A DNA stretch of 64,000 nt, from positions 62,001-126,000 of the forward strand of contig RJAE01000005.1 of the NCBI GenBank assembly GCA_004000035.1. The letters are read 5' to 3'. Shown piece by piece: positions 8,282-17,062 of this stretch (position 1 is the stretch's first letter; the number at the start of each line of letters is the position of its first letter). Origin of the DNA: Arthrobacter sulfonylureivorans. GTDB taxonomy: Bacteria > Actinomycetota > Actinomycetes > Actinomycetales > Micrococcaceae. The position numbers were made by a program, and so were the translations under genes. Under the pieces are notes generated by a model. That model was not told the origin of the DNA. It saw only the letters and a list, made by a program, of their open reading frames with translations, and made no database searches.

Positions 8282-10357
8282 CTAGCGCTTCACGTGCCCG
8301 TTCATGCCCTTGAACATCTGGATCACGGCCGGGCGGGGCAACGCGGCGTCGCCCCGCTTGGCACGGCGGCCTTCCTGGACGTAGTCCGGGAACAGCGAGC
8401 GTTGGGCACCCCAGCTGCCGTCCTCGCCCGGGTGCTGGACAGCGACGAAAACCAGCCCATCGTCGTCGTGAATCAGCGGGCCACAGGTCTCGGCATCGAT
8501 CGGAACGGCCATGAACTGCTCCACCTTGCCGCGTTCCTTGCCTTCCAGCGTGACGCGGAACAGGGCGTCGTTGCGCTGGATGGTGCCGGGCTGGCCGTCG
8601 GTGGAGACCCACAGGTTGCCGGCCGAATCGAAGGCCAGGTTGTCCGGGCAGGAGATCGGCTGCACCTGCTCTGCCGGGTAGCCGCTGAAGTAGACGGATT
8701 CGTCCACGGCCGGGTCTCCGGCCACCAGGATCACGCTCCAGGTGAACTCGGTGGAGGTCTGTTCGCCGGTCTCGGTCATTTCGACGATGTGGCCGTGGCG
8801 GTTGTTGGCCCGCGGGTTCGGCTCGTCCACCTGCGTGCGGGTGCGGGAGGTGTTGTTGGTGCACGCCATGTAGATCTTGCCTGTCGCCGGGTTGATCTCA
8901 ACGTCCTCCGGGCGGTCCATCTTGGTGGCGCCCATCGCGTCGGCTGCCAGACGGGTGTAGACCAGCACCTGGTCGATGCCCATGCCCGGCACCAGGGACT
9001 CGCCGTCGCGGGTCAGCTGGATCCAGTGCCCGGTTCCGTCGAACGCGCCGTCGGTGGGCAGCACGCCGGAACCGTCGATCTGGTTCTGCGGCGAGTTGCC
9101 CTTAAAGCTGGCCACAAACAGATCGCCCTCGGCCAGCAGGGTCATGTTGTGCTTCTTGTCGCCCTCGCGGTATTTGCCCTTGGAGACGAACTTGTACAGG
9201 TAGTCGAAGCGCTCGTCGTCACCGGAGTAGGACACAACGTGGCCGGAGGCCGCGATGGTCACGTTGGCGCCCTCGTGCTTGAAACGGCCCAGGGCCGTGT
9301 GCTTGCGCGGGGTGGAGGTGGCATCGAACGGATCGACCTCCACAATCCAGCCGAACCGGTTGTCCTCGTTCTTACCCTCAGGACGGTCGGTGTCAAAGCG
9401 CGGTTCCGGAATGTGCCAGCCCCGCGACGGGTTGGCCGAGGTCAGCCCGTACCGGCGCTGCTCCGCGGTCGGCGCCGCCACCTTGAAGTACTGGTTGAAG
9501 TTCTCTTCACCCGAGAGCACGGTTCCCCAAGGTGTTGTGCCGCCCGCACAGTTGTTCAGCGTACCCAGCACGATGCGTCCGGTGGGATCGGCCTGCGTCT
9601 TGAGCAGGTCCGAGCCGGCGGCCGGCCCGGTTAGTTCATATTCGGTGTCCATCAGGAACCGGCGGTTCAGTTGGGCGCCCCTGACGTACCGCCACGGCTG
9701 GCCCTTGCCCTTGCGCTCCAGCTCCACCACGGACAGGCCGTGCGCGGCCATCGCAACCTCGCGCTGGCGTTCAACCGGCATGTCGGGCGGGAACATGATG
9801 CCCTCGTTGGTGTATTCGTGGTTGGCGAACAGCACGGCGCGCTTGCCCTTGCTGCCCGGAATCTCGATGATGTCCAGGTAGTCGTTGTTGTAGCCGAACT
9901 GGCCCGACTGGGACTCCTTGGTCTGGTTCTCCGGATCGAACTCCGGGGTGTCATGGAACAGCGGGTCGCCCCAGCGGATTACCGGGTCCCAGTTGTAGCC
10001 CTTGGGGACCACCACGTCGTCCACGTTGTTCGGAACAGCCTTGATGCCGTCGAACTTCAGCTTGCTGCGGTTCCCCGCGACATGTCCGGCCTTGGCGGCC
10101 GGGGCGAGCCCGACCTGCGCCTCGGCGGCCGCTGCCCCGCCGCCGAACATCAGCGCCAGCGCACCTGCGCCGCCCAGCCCCATCATCCGGCGGCGGGAGT
10201 ACTCGGCCGAGACAATGTCCCGGAAGTAGTTGTTCTCCGAAGTGTTGCAAACGCCCTTGGCACAGGCGTTGTCACACTTGAGCGCGCAGGTCACGGCGCT
10301 GCGCTTCCCGGCCACATGGCCCAGCATCGGCAGGTAGCGCTTCTTGGTTTCGGTCAC
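8282..10357 (-). CDS. PhoX-type (DUF839) Tat-exported phosphatase
   Basis: 691 residues from GTG 10357, which has GGAAGG 8 nt upstream; ATG 10375 is a weaker alternative. PhoX enzymes are calcium/iron phosphatases active outside the cell. A twin-arginine motif (SRRRMMGLGG) starts only at about residue 54 and leads into an Ala/Gly-rich hydrophobic stretch ending near AEAQ. In front of it lies a conserved Cys-containing segment (CALKCDNACAKGVCNTS). The mature region shows NHEYTNEG, TLNNCAGGTTPWGT, LSGEENFNQYF, GRFKHEGA and RPEDVEINPATGKIY, all typical of DUF839. It stands alone and ends at a strong terminator. Phosphate control is likely from the family, but no Pho box was identified. Confidence 0.88.
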   Translation of the reverse strand: MTETKKRYLPMLGHVAGKRSAVTCALKCDNACAKGVCNTSENNYFRDIVSAEYSRRRMMGLGGAGALALMFGGGAAAAEAQVGLAPAAKAGHVAGNRSKLKFDGIKAVPNNVDDVVVPKGYNWDPVIRWGDPLFHDTPEFDPENQTKESQSGQFGYNNDYLDIIEIPGSKGKRAVLFANHEYTNEGIMFPPDMPVERQREVAMAAHGLSVVELERKGKGQPWRYVRGAQLNRRFLMDTEYELTGPAAGSDLLKTQADPTGRIVLGTLNNCAGGTTPWGTVLSGEENFNQYFKVAAPTAEQRRYGLTSANPSRGWHIPEPRFDTDRPEGKNEDNRFGWIVEVDPFDATSTPRKHTALGRFKHEGANVTIAASGHVVSYSGDDERFDYLYKFVSKGKYREGDKKHNMTLLAEGDLFVASFKGNSPQNQIDGSGVLPTDGAFDGTGHWIQLTRDGESLVPGMGIDQVLVYTRLAADAMGATKMDRPEDVEINPATGKIYMACTNNTSRTRTQVDEPNPRANNRHGHIVEMTETGEQTSTEFTWSVILVAGDPAVDESVYFSGYPAEQVQPISCPDNLAFDSAGNLWVSTDGQPGTIQRNDALFRVTLEGKERGKVEQFMAVPIDAETCGPLIHDDDGLVFVAVQHPGEDGSWGAQRSLFPDYVQEGRRAKRGDAALPRPAVIQMFKGMNGHVKR

Positions 10358-10528
10358 GGTTTTCGCCTTCCACATTCACTCTGTCGGTTCCCTCCCTCAG
10401 CGTTGCGATTGAAATCGACCGGAAGGCCGAGTGCTGGTGAATTCTTGGCCAACACTGGGCAAAACACCTCACCCTCAGCTTCCCGTCGTGCCGCCGGAGA
10501 AGCGTTGACCTGCGATACAACCGCAGGG

Positions 10529-12322
10529 TCAGAACGGCGGTGGCGCGTTCGGATCGGTGTCCTCATCGTCGGGCAGTTCGATGCCGCCGAGGGTCCGCTT
10601 AGGCTTCCCGTCCCCGGCTCGAGCGGTGTTGCCTACGCCGCTGGCTGTGCCCTTGCCTTCGCCCTCGACTTGGGCTTCGCTCTTTCCTTCGCGAGGGCCG
10701 ATGTGGGGCAGGAGTGCGTCCCAGCCTCCATCCGGGAACGTGGTCTTGCGGTGGCCTGTCCGCGTGGTCCACGTGACTTCGCCGTTCGGGCCCGCCTCTG
10801 CACTGGATGCACCGGCGGTCTTCGCAGCATGATGCACTTTGCATAGGCATTGCAGGTTCTCCAGCACGGTCCACCCGCCGTCTTCCCACGCGATCACATG
10901 ATCGATCTCGCAGTACCGTGCAGCCCGGCGGCAACCGGGGAACCGACAATGCCGGTCCCGGACGCGGACGAGCCGTTTCAGCCATTCGGGCGGGATCCGC
11001 AGCTTCTTGGCCGCAGCGATGGCTTGGCCTTGGTCATCGGTGAGCACCAGCAGCCAGGATTTCGCCAACTGGGAGAGTTGCCGGCCCATGTCGGGCGGAA
11101 TCGGTCCGTGCCCGGCCAGGTCGCCAGGCTCCTCGCTGAGCCCCAGCAGCGTCGTCAGCGGCATCGTGACCAGCATTCCCGGCCCCGCGCTACCGGGCCT
11201 CCGCCGTGCGGACCCAGGAACCCCGCTGGTGCCAGCGGCCGGTGCGGCTTGTTCCGCAGCGGGGACCGCGCCAGTCAGCAGCAGATCGGAGAACACATCG
11301 GCCCGCAACTGCGGCAGGGTCCGATTTTCCCCCGGACCTTGGAGGGACCGAGCGGTGGACTGGATCCGATCGAAGACCAGATGGGCCTTGTCAGCGCTCA
11401 TGCGGATCCACAGTTCGGCCATGCCGTCATCCTGATCCGTCAATTGCACGTCCCGGGACTCGTTCGCACGCCGGTGCCGCTCTGATAGCGACTCCGGGTG
11501 CAGCCGGTCGCGCATCCTACGGGCCCGCGACCTCACGGAATCCAGGGTGATGTCCCCGGCCCCAGGCAGCACTGCGGCTTCGAAATCCTCAAGACATTCC
11601 GCCGGCAGATCGGCGGAACCTCGAGACAGGGCTTTCGCCCGAGCTAGGTCCAAATCACCGCGACTCATGGCTTGCAGCGTTCCCGGCAAATTCCTGCAGA
11701 TCTGGCTGGCGTCTGCCAGCATTGTCCTGGCGGCGCGCTCTCCCGTGGCCAGATGCGCCGAAATTTCCTGCGGTGCGAATCGGGAGAAGCCTTCCGGATC
11801 CCGGTCCCCGCCCTGTCCAGTCCGCAGCAGCGCGAAGCGGTTCAATGCCTGCACCTGGCACGACTGCACCCACGCTTCCACCCGAGCAGCGGCCTTCAGG
11901 TAATCAAGCGCCTGCGCATCGTCCAGCGCCATAGGATCCACACCGGCAAGCAGACCGGCCAGCTCAGCCGGTACGCCCGTGCCATCCTCCGGTATCAACG
12001 GATCGTCGCCAGCGTCTTCCGGAGCCAAGGACTCGGAACCGTCAACAGTGCCCGCACGTCGCAACTGGACTCCGGTGGCAGTGTCATCCTGTTCATCGGT
12101 CGGCAGGTTTGCGCCGGCGGCTGGCCCGGTAGAGCCGGTGCCCGCGGGGTAGCCTCCCACGGCTCCCGGCGAGACGCCGTAGCGCCGCAGGAGGGCATCC
12201 GCCAGAACCTGTTGCATCAGCGCTTCCAGCAGCGAGCTGTCCGGACGCGACGGAACACCAAGATCCATCACCAGTCCCTGACCCGGAACCGGAAGCTGAA
12301 GCTCGCTGCCTTCGCTGCCCAT
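10529..12322 (-). CDS. DUF222 / HNH endonuclease domain protein (13E12 type)
   Basis: 597 residues. The central part (about 130-400) is a DUF222 region with Arg-rich helices (LSRGSADLPAECLEDFEAA, ARRMRDRLHPES). The C-terminal HNH domain shows RDRHCRFPGCRR, CEIDHVIAWEDGG, and LQCLCKVHHAAK, i.e. zinc-binding Cys pairs and the catalytic His. This family is present in many copies in actinobacterial genomes; its role is unknown. It may be an orphan nuclease related to mobile DNA, but no inverted repeats or intron were found around it. TAGCGT lies exactly 6 nt before the ATG, so its mRNA is probably leaderless. Confidence 0.9.
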   Translation of the reverse strand: MGSEGSELQLPVPGQGLVMDLGVPSRPDSSLLEALMQQVLADALLRRYGVSPGAVGGYPAGTGSTGPAAGANLPTDEQDDTATGVQLRRAGTVDGSESLAPEDAGDDPLIPEDGTGVPAELAGLLAGVDPMALDDAQALDYLKAAARVEAWVQSCQVQALNRFALLRTGQGGDRDPEGFSRFAPQEISAHLATGERAARTMLADASQICRNLPGTLQAMSRGDLDLARAKALSRGSADLPAECLEDFEAAVLPGAGDITLDSVRSRARRMRDRLHPESLSERHRRANESRDVQLTDQDDGMAELWIRMSADKAHLVFDRIQSTARSLQGPGENRTLPQLRADVFSDLLLTGAVPAAEQAAPAAGTSGVPGSARRRPGSAGPGMLVTMPLTTLLGLSEEPGDLAGHGPIPPDMGRQLSQLAKSWLLVLTDDQGQAIAAAKKLRIPPEWLKRLVRVRDRHCRFPGCRRAARYCEIDHVIAWEDGGWTVLENLQCLCKVHHAAKTAGASSAEAGPNGEVTWTTRTGHRKTTFPDGGWDALLPHIGPREGKSEAQVEGEGKGTASGVGNTARAGDGKPKRTLGGIELPDDEDTDPNAPPPF

Positions 12323-12328
12323 AGACTC

Positions 12329-12334
12329 ACGCTA
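12329..12334 (-). promoter_or_regulatory. -10 box TAGCGT, leaderless start of the DUF222/HNH gene
   Basis: TAGCGT, 6 nt (GAGTCT), then ATG 12322; no ribosome binding site is present. Confidence 0.5.
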
Positions 12335-12518
12335 TCGGCTGCCTCGGACGTTTTGGCAGCGTAAGAAATGGCTAGCGGGGAGCTGGCGGATGGCTGCCGA
12401 AGAACGGAAAGCTGGGCTCGGGGCCAAGGGTGGATGGGGCGCCGATGGACCGGCGTTCAGACAGAGGACGCCGCCGCCTCACCGCTCGCGCCGCAACGCC
12501 GCCGCTCGCGCCGCTAGA

Positions 12519-13541
12519 TTAAACCTCGAGCAGCCGGTAGGTCCGCGCCAGCCGGTCCAGCCACCACTGCCGCCGGTCCTCCGGCGCGGCAAAGCGGTCC
12601 AGCAGTACCGGATCCGGCACCACCTCACGCACCGGCAGCCGTCCGGCCACCGGCACCAGCGATTGAGCGGTGACGTCGCCACCCATCAGGGACACCGTCG
12701 CCAGGCCGCAGGCGTACGGAAGGTCCGGCAGCGCAGCGGCCAGGGCTACGCCGGCACGGATGCCCACGGAGGAATCCAAGGCAGAGCTGACGACGGCGGG
12801 GAGTCCGGCTTGGGCGACGATGTCCAGCGCCCGGCGCACTCCCCCGAGTGGCTGCACCTTGACCACGATCAGGTCCGCGGCCTCTTCGCGGGCCACCCGC
12901 AGCGGGTCGGAGGCTTTGCGCACGCTTTCGTCGGCGGCGATGGGCGTTTCGATACCGCGCCGGCGCAGCTCGGTCCGGACGGCCCGCAGCCCGGCGATAT
13001 CCGGCACCGGTTGCTCGGCGTACTCCAGGGCGTACTCGGCCAACCTGGTCAGCGCGTCGACGGCCCCCGAAACGTCCCAGCCGCCGTTGGCATCCACCCG
13101 CAGCACGGCGTCGGGAGCAGCGGCCCGCACGGCCGCCACGCGGGCCACATCCTGATCGATGCCCTGGCCGGTCTCGGCGACCTTGATCTTCACCGTCTGC
13201 GCCCCGTCGTAGCGGGCCAGCACGCCGGGAACCTGCTCCGGCGTCACCGCGGGAACGGTGGCGTTCACGGGAACGCTGTCCCGGACCGGGTCCGGGAAGC
13301 CCTGCCAGCCCGCCTCCAGCGCAGCGGTCAGCCACGCGGCGGCCTCGGCGTCGTCGTACTCAAGAAAAGGCGAGAATTCCGCCCACCCCGCCGGACCTTC
13401 CAAGAGCAGCACTTCGCGCTCCGTCACCCCGCGGAAGCGGACCTTCATCGGCAGCGAAACCACGCGTGCGGTGGCCAGCAGATCGGCAAGCTCGGGCAGA
13501 TCGCGGTGCCCGGAAAGGTCTGGAAGCTGGTGCGGTATCAT
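12519..13541 (-). CDS. menC: o-Succinylbenzoate synthase
   Basis: 340 residues from ATG 13541. MenC is an enolase-superfamily enzyme that dehydrates SHCHC to o-succinylbenzoate. The catalytic barrel is recognisable: KIKV (general-base Lys region) near residue 120, DANGGWD and EQPV (metal ligands), AADES, and VVKVQPLGGV (second Lys). A GTG nine bases earlier (13550) overlaps a TACAGT box that sits 7 nt before ATG 13541, so the ATG is preferred with a leaderless transcript. It diverges from the PAP2 gene. Confidence 0.9.
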   Translation of the reverse strand: MIPHQLPDLSGHRDLPELADLLATARVVSLPMKVRFRGVTEREVLLLEGPAGWAEFSPFLEYDDAEAAAWLTAALEAGWQGFPDPVRDSVPVNATVPAVTPEQVPGVLARYDGAQTVKIKVAETGQGIDQDVARVAAVRAAAPDAVLRVDANGGWDVSGAVDALTRLAEYALEYAEQPVPDIAGLRAVRTELRRRGIETPIAADESVRKASDPLRVAREEAADLIVVKVQPLGGVRRALDIVAQAGLPAVVSSALDSSVGIRAGVALAAALPDLPYACGLATVSLMGGDVTAQSLVPVAGRLPVREVVPDPVLLDRFAAPEDRRQWWLDRLARTYRLLEV

Positions 13542-13548
13542 CAATCCC

Positions 13549-13554
13549 ACTGTA
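13549..13554 (-). promoter_or_regulatory. -10 box TACAGT, near-leaderless start of menC
   Basis: TACAGT, 7 nt (GGGATTG), then ATG 13541. The spacing is one base longer than in the other leaderless candidates. Confidence 0.4.
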
Positions 13555-13608
13555 CGGCTGGCGGCCCCTCCCCGGATGCTGCCAGCATAGTGTGCGACCC
13601 TTGAATCG

Positions 13609-14520
13609 ATGACTTCGCAGCGTTCCAGCCTCCGCCCCCGGACCGCCTCCCGCCGTCCGGCAGCGCATGCTCCTGCCCTTTTCTGGCTGGGTGCCCTGTT
13701 GTGCGCGGGCGCTTTTGCGCTGAACTACTACGCCTTCGTCCGGACCACCACCGGGCAGTTCGCTGATGAATCGGCCTGGGCCGAGGCGGAGTCCGGCTGG
13801 CGGTTGGGCCGGGGCGTGTTCCTGGACTTCCTGGACCTGCTGCCGGACGTCTCCGTAGCCGTGGCGGCCGCCGTGCTGCTGGTAGTGGCATTAGTACGAC
13901 GGCGGTGGGCCCCCGCTGCGATCGGCGTCGGCGTGGTCGCGGCGTCGGCAGCCACCACCTGGATCCTGAAGAACTTCATCCTCGACCGGCCCGACCGCGG
14001 TGTGCCGACGCTGGAACACAATTCGTTGCCGTCCGGGCACACGACCATCGCCGCAGCCGCGGCACTGGCCATCTTCCTGGTGGTATCGCCCCGCTGGCGC
14101 CCGTTCGCCGCGGCGGCGGGTGGTTTGTATGCCGTGCTGGCCGGCGCGGCCACCTTGATCAATGGCTGGCACCGGCCATCTGACGTGGTCGCTGCCTTCC
14201 TGGTGGCCGGTTTCTGGGCCTTGGCTGCCGGCCCCTTCGTGCTGCGGCGCGGCAACGACTGGAACGTCTGGTCGGGCTACGGAAGTTTCTGGGCGGCGTC
14301 CGTCTGGTGGCCGCGGCTGTGCTGGCTGCTGGCCGTGCTGGGAATAGGCATGGCAGCCGGCCTCTACCTGCTCGCGCAACAACTCGGTGCAGCCGCTGTC
14401 CCGGGTGAGGGCAGGATCCCCTTCTTCTTCTGGGCCGGCATGGGCATGATCGCCGGCACCGGAATGCTGCTGAGCGCCCTGCTGACGTGGCTGTTCGGCT
14501 TCCAGTCCCGTAGGCACTAG
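13609..14520 (+). CDS. PAP2-family membrane phosphatase
   Basis: 303 residues with about six hydrophobic segments. The three PAP2 phosphatase motifs are present: KNFILDRPDRG near residue 121, PSGHTT near 143, and NGWHRPSDV with the catalytic His near 187. Such enzymes dephosphorylate lipid phosphates, for example undecaprenyl or phosphatidate phosphates, on the outer face of the membrane. The substrate cannot be told from sequence. Start at ATG 13609 with no obvious ribosome binding site; it diverges from menC with about 67 bp between starts. Confidence 0.87.
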   Translation: MTSQRSSLRPRTASRRPAAHAPALFWLGALLCAGAFALNYYAFVRTTTGQFADESAWAEAESGWRLGRGVFLDFLDLLPDVSVAVAAAVLLVVALVRRRWAPAAIGVGVVAASAATTWILKNFILDRPDRGVPTLEHNSLPSGHTTIAAAAALAIFLVVSPRWRPFAAAAGGLYAVLAGAATLINGWHRPSDVVAAFLVAGFWALAAGPFVLRRGNDWNVWSGYGSFWAASVWWPRLCWLLAVLGIGMAAGLYLLAQQLGAAAVPGEGRIPFFFWAGMGMIAGTGMLLSALLTWLFGFQSRRH

Positions 14521-14546
14521 AAGCACACAGGCTATGGATGCCGCCG

Positions 14547-15755
14547 CTACCTTGAGCTGAGCGTTTGCTTCTGGGTTACCTGCCGCGTCCGTGGTATCCA
14601 GTAGCCCAGGGCGACCGCACCCAGGATGGCGAGCCCCGCCGTCGTCCATATCCCAACGGAGAGCGACACGAGCGCGGTGACGGCGCTGAGCAGCGCGGGG
14701 CCGCCCATGACGCCGGTGTCCGTGACCAGTCGCCAGAGGCCCAGGAACTGCGGGCGTCCCGACGCCGGAGCGTGGTCGGCACCGAGCGTCATCACGATCC
14801 CGGAGCCCATCCCGTTGCCCACACCCATCAGCAGCGCCGCGAGCAGCAACGCGGTGAAACCGGAGGTGAACGGCACCCAGATGAGGCCCGCAGCCATGAT
14901 GGCCATGCAGGGCACCGCCGTCCAGATCCGGCCTTTCACGTCCATCAGCTTGCCCGCCGGGTAGAACAACAGCATTTCGACGGCGCCGGACATGCCGTAG
15001 ATCAGCGAAGCCGCCGAGGCATCCAGGCCCAGGTTCTCGGCCCAGAGCGGCAGCACCGCCTGCCGCGAGGCGCGGACGGCCCCGACCAGCATTACCCCGA
15101 TGCCTATGGTGGCGAAGGTCCGCCAGTGGCGCGTGAAGATGCTGCGGATGGTCACCGGCGGTGCGCCCGGCGCCGCCGTCGTTGCCGGTTCGAAGTCGGG
15201 TACGGTCAGCGATAGTGCCGCAGCCAGCACCATGGTCACCGCGCCCAGCCAAAACGCCGCGGGTATGCCGCCCAGCGCAATGGCCGCGGCGGCTAGGAAC
15301 GGGCCGGCGAAGATGCCAATCCGGTGGGTCCCGCCGAGGGTGGACATGGCGCGGGCGCGCAGGTGGTGCGGCACGGCAGCGGTCAGGTAGGACTGCCGGG
15401 CCAGGTTGAACACGGATCCTGCCATCCCCACCATGAAGATGGCCGCGGCGAAGACCGGCAAACTGGTGGCGGTCGCCCCGAGCACCATGGCCGCCATCGC
15501 CCAGACGGCTGCCGCGACCAGGGCACTCCGTTCGCCGAACCGTGCCGTGAGGGACGACGCCGGCAGGTTGGTCAGCAGCGAGGCGAGCCCGACGACGGTG
15601 GTCATCAGGGCGGCCACCGCGAAGCTGGCGCCGAGGTTGTGGGCCCGCAGCGCGATCACCGGGGAGATGGCGCCCATGCCGACGCCGTACAGCACCGACG
15701 GGCCGAAGGCCGGGAGCGCTATCTGGCGGAGGCTGAATTCGCTTGCGCCGCTCAC
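14547..15755 (-). CDS. Major facilitator superfamily transporter
   Basis: 402 residues, about twelve hydrophobic segments in two halves with a central hydrophilic loop (residues 190-210, PDFEPATTAAPGAPP). The loop between helices 2 and 3 reads TARFGERSALV, the family's conserved GxxxDRxGRR-like turn in degenerate form. The protein resembles drug or metabolite exporters, but no substrate can be assigned. Its ATG overlaps the stop of the upstream metallo-hydrolase gene by 4 nt (ATGA), so the pair is translationally coupled and may act on the same compound. Confidence 0.85.
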   Translation of the reverse strand: MSGASEFSLRQIALPAFGPSVLYGVGMGAISPVIALRAHNLGASFAVAALMTTVVGLASLLTNLPASSLTARFGERSALVAAAVWAMAAMVLGATATSLPVFAAAIFMVGMAGSVFNLARQSYLTAAVPHHLRARAMSTLGGTHRIGIFAGPFLAAAAIALGGIPAAFWLGAVTMVLAAALSLTVPDFEPATTAAPGAPPVTIRSIFTRHWRTFATIGIGVMLVGAVRASRQAVLPLWAENLGLDASAASLIYGMSGAVEMLLFYPAGKLMDVKGRIWTAVPCMAIMAAGLIWVPFTSGFTALLLAALLMGVGNGMGSGIVMTLGADHAPASGRPQFLGLWRLVTDTGVMGGPALLSAVTALVSLSVGIWTTAGLAILGAVALGYWIPRTRQVTQKQTLSSR

Positions 15756-16594
15756 CTGTTGGCTTTGAGCCGCTGCAGCAGGGAGCGGGACTGCACCGGG
15801 CCGTAGGGCAGGATCGGGATGGCCTTGGTGGCGTCCGCGGGGGTGTCACGGCTGGCCTGTTCCCCCATCCGGACGGCCAGGGCCATGGTCTCGCACATGT
15901 TCTTCACGAAGGCGTCGCTGACGGTTTGGCCGTGGCCGGGCACCAGCACGTCATACTCGTGGCGCAGGCCGGAGATCCGCCGCAGCGTCTCGACCCAGTC
16001 GCGGGGGTAGGAGTCTTCGAAAGCCGGCGGCGCGCCTTGCTCCACCAGGTCGCCGGCGAACAGTGTGCTGGGCGAGCCGACCAGCAGGTCGCCGTCGGTG
16101 TGGCCCAAACCCAGATGGAAGAGCTTGACGCTGACCCCGCCCAGATCGACGGTGGTCTCCGTGTCCACCAGCTTGGTGGGGATCCTGATCGCGGTGTACG
16201 CGCCCTCGGCGGCCGCCATTTCCGGTTCCGTTTCCGCGACGGCTGCCCGTTGCAGCGCACCGTTTTCGGCGATGTCGTGCGCGCAACTGCGGTGGGCATA
16301 AAAATCGTGCACACCCTGGGCGGCGAAGTAGTCGTTGCCGAAGACGTGGTCGTAGTGGAAGTGGGTATTAACGACGGCGAGCGGCAGCTTGGTCAACCGG
16401 CGTACCGCAGCGTAAATCCGCTTTGCCTGGCGCGGGCCGGCGCCGGTATCCACCACCAGAGCCTTGTTCTTGCCGATAACCAGCCCGGTGTTGAGCAGGT
16501 ACTCCGGGGTTCGGATCACATAGTTCCCGGGCGCAACCTGAACGGTCTCCGCCGGTTCGCCGGTCGTGTCCTCTGATCGGGCGGCATCGCTCAT
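15752..16594 (-). CDS. MBL-fold metallo-hydrolase
   Basis: 280 residues from ATG 16594 (GGAGG 11 nt upstream; ATG 16612 is an alternative). The zinc motif HFHYDH is at about residues 80-85, with later ligand regions GLGHTDGDLL, FAGDLV and LVPGHGQ. This is a metallo-beta-lactamase fold hydrolase of the glyoxalase II / quinoprotein-relay type; the substrate is unknown. It overlaps the MFS transporter gene downstream by 4 nt, which suggests hydrolysis and export of a related compound. Confidence 0.85.
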   Translation of the reverse strand: MSDAARSEDTTGEPAETVQVAPGNYVIRTPEYLLNTGLVIGKNKALVVDTGAGPRQAKRIYAAVRRLTKLPLAVVNTHFHYDHVFGNDYFAAQGVHDFYAHRSCAHDIAENGALQRAAVAETEPEMAAAEGAYTAIRIPTKLVDTETTVDLGGVSVKLFHLGLGHTDGDLLVGSPSTLFAGDLVEQGAPPAFEDSYPRDWVETLRRISGLRHEYDVLVPGHGQTVSDAFVKNMCETMALAVRMGEQASRDTPADATKAIPILPYGPVQSRSLLQRLKANR

Positions 16595-16749
16595 CCGGCC
16601 GTCACCCTCCATCGCCTCGCACGCCGGCCGCGCAGATGGCGCGGCCTTTCCCTGCTACGGTACCGCGCCGGCCGCTTCGGCCGACGGTGGCACACAAGGA
16701 GATGGGGGCGCGGCTACCGGCCGCGGCCCACGCGCAACGAACCCAATTA

Positions 16750-16965
16750 TCAGTACTCGTGGGCGTGGCGGACTTCCTCGCGGATTTCGCCGAACGGCAC
16801 GGAGTCGTCGACGTACGCCTGCACATGCTTGGATCCCATGCCGCGGATCGAGATGCCGTGTTCCCCATCGGCTGCCGATTCGAGGAACACCGGCCGGAGT
16901 GCCTCGGCATGGTGTGCAGCCAACCCGGAGAGATACTTTTGGTACGCCTCTGGCAGAGTGATCAT
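16750..16965 (-). CDS. Small conserved-type hypothetical protein
   Basis: 71 residues (MITLPEAYQKYLSGLAAHHAEA and onward), rich in charged residues, no membrane segment or signal peptide. I do not recognise a family. Support for a real gene comes from its good codon pattern on the minus strand, its separate position between two stops, and TACGCT 5 nt before the ATG, which would give a leaderless mRNA. Function unknown. Confidence 0.6.
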   Translation of the reverse strand: MITLPEAYQKYLSGLAAHHAEALRPVFLESAADGEHGISIRGMGSKHVQAYVDDSVPFGEIREEVRHAHEY

Positions 16966-17019
16966 GCCTAAGCGTAGCGCCAGGCGGATTGGGTCAGCTA
17001 GGGAAATTTTCGGGGCTTT

Positions 17020-17055
17020 CCCGCAGGCCGGTCAGGCTCCTGACCGGCCTGCGGG
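17020..17055 (-). terminator. Perfect 16-bp terminator hairpin after the E2 gene
   Basis: CCCGCAGGCCGGTCAG pairs exactly with CTGACCGGCCTGCGGG around a 4-nt loop, 8 nt past the E2 stop codon. It ends the 2-oxoacid dehydrogenase operon. Confidence 0.85.
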
Positions 17056-17062
17056 ACGGGTG

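Noticed and set aside
8216-9634. A 472-codon plus-strand frame opposite phoX
   Set aside because: It is a His/Val/Gly-rich shadow with no family features; phoX on the other strand explains the region.
10529-12322. DUF222/HNH gene considered as part of a homing or phage element
   Set aside because: No intron, intein, inverted repeats, integrase or change in composition was seen around it; it is a common stand-alone actinobacterial gene.
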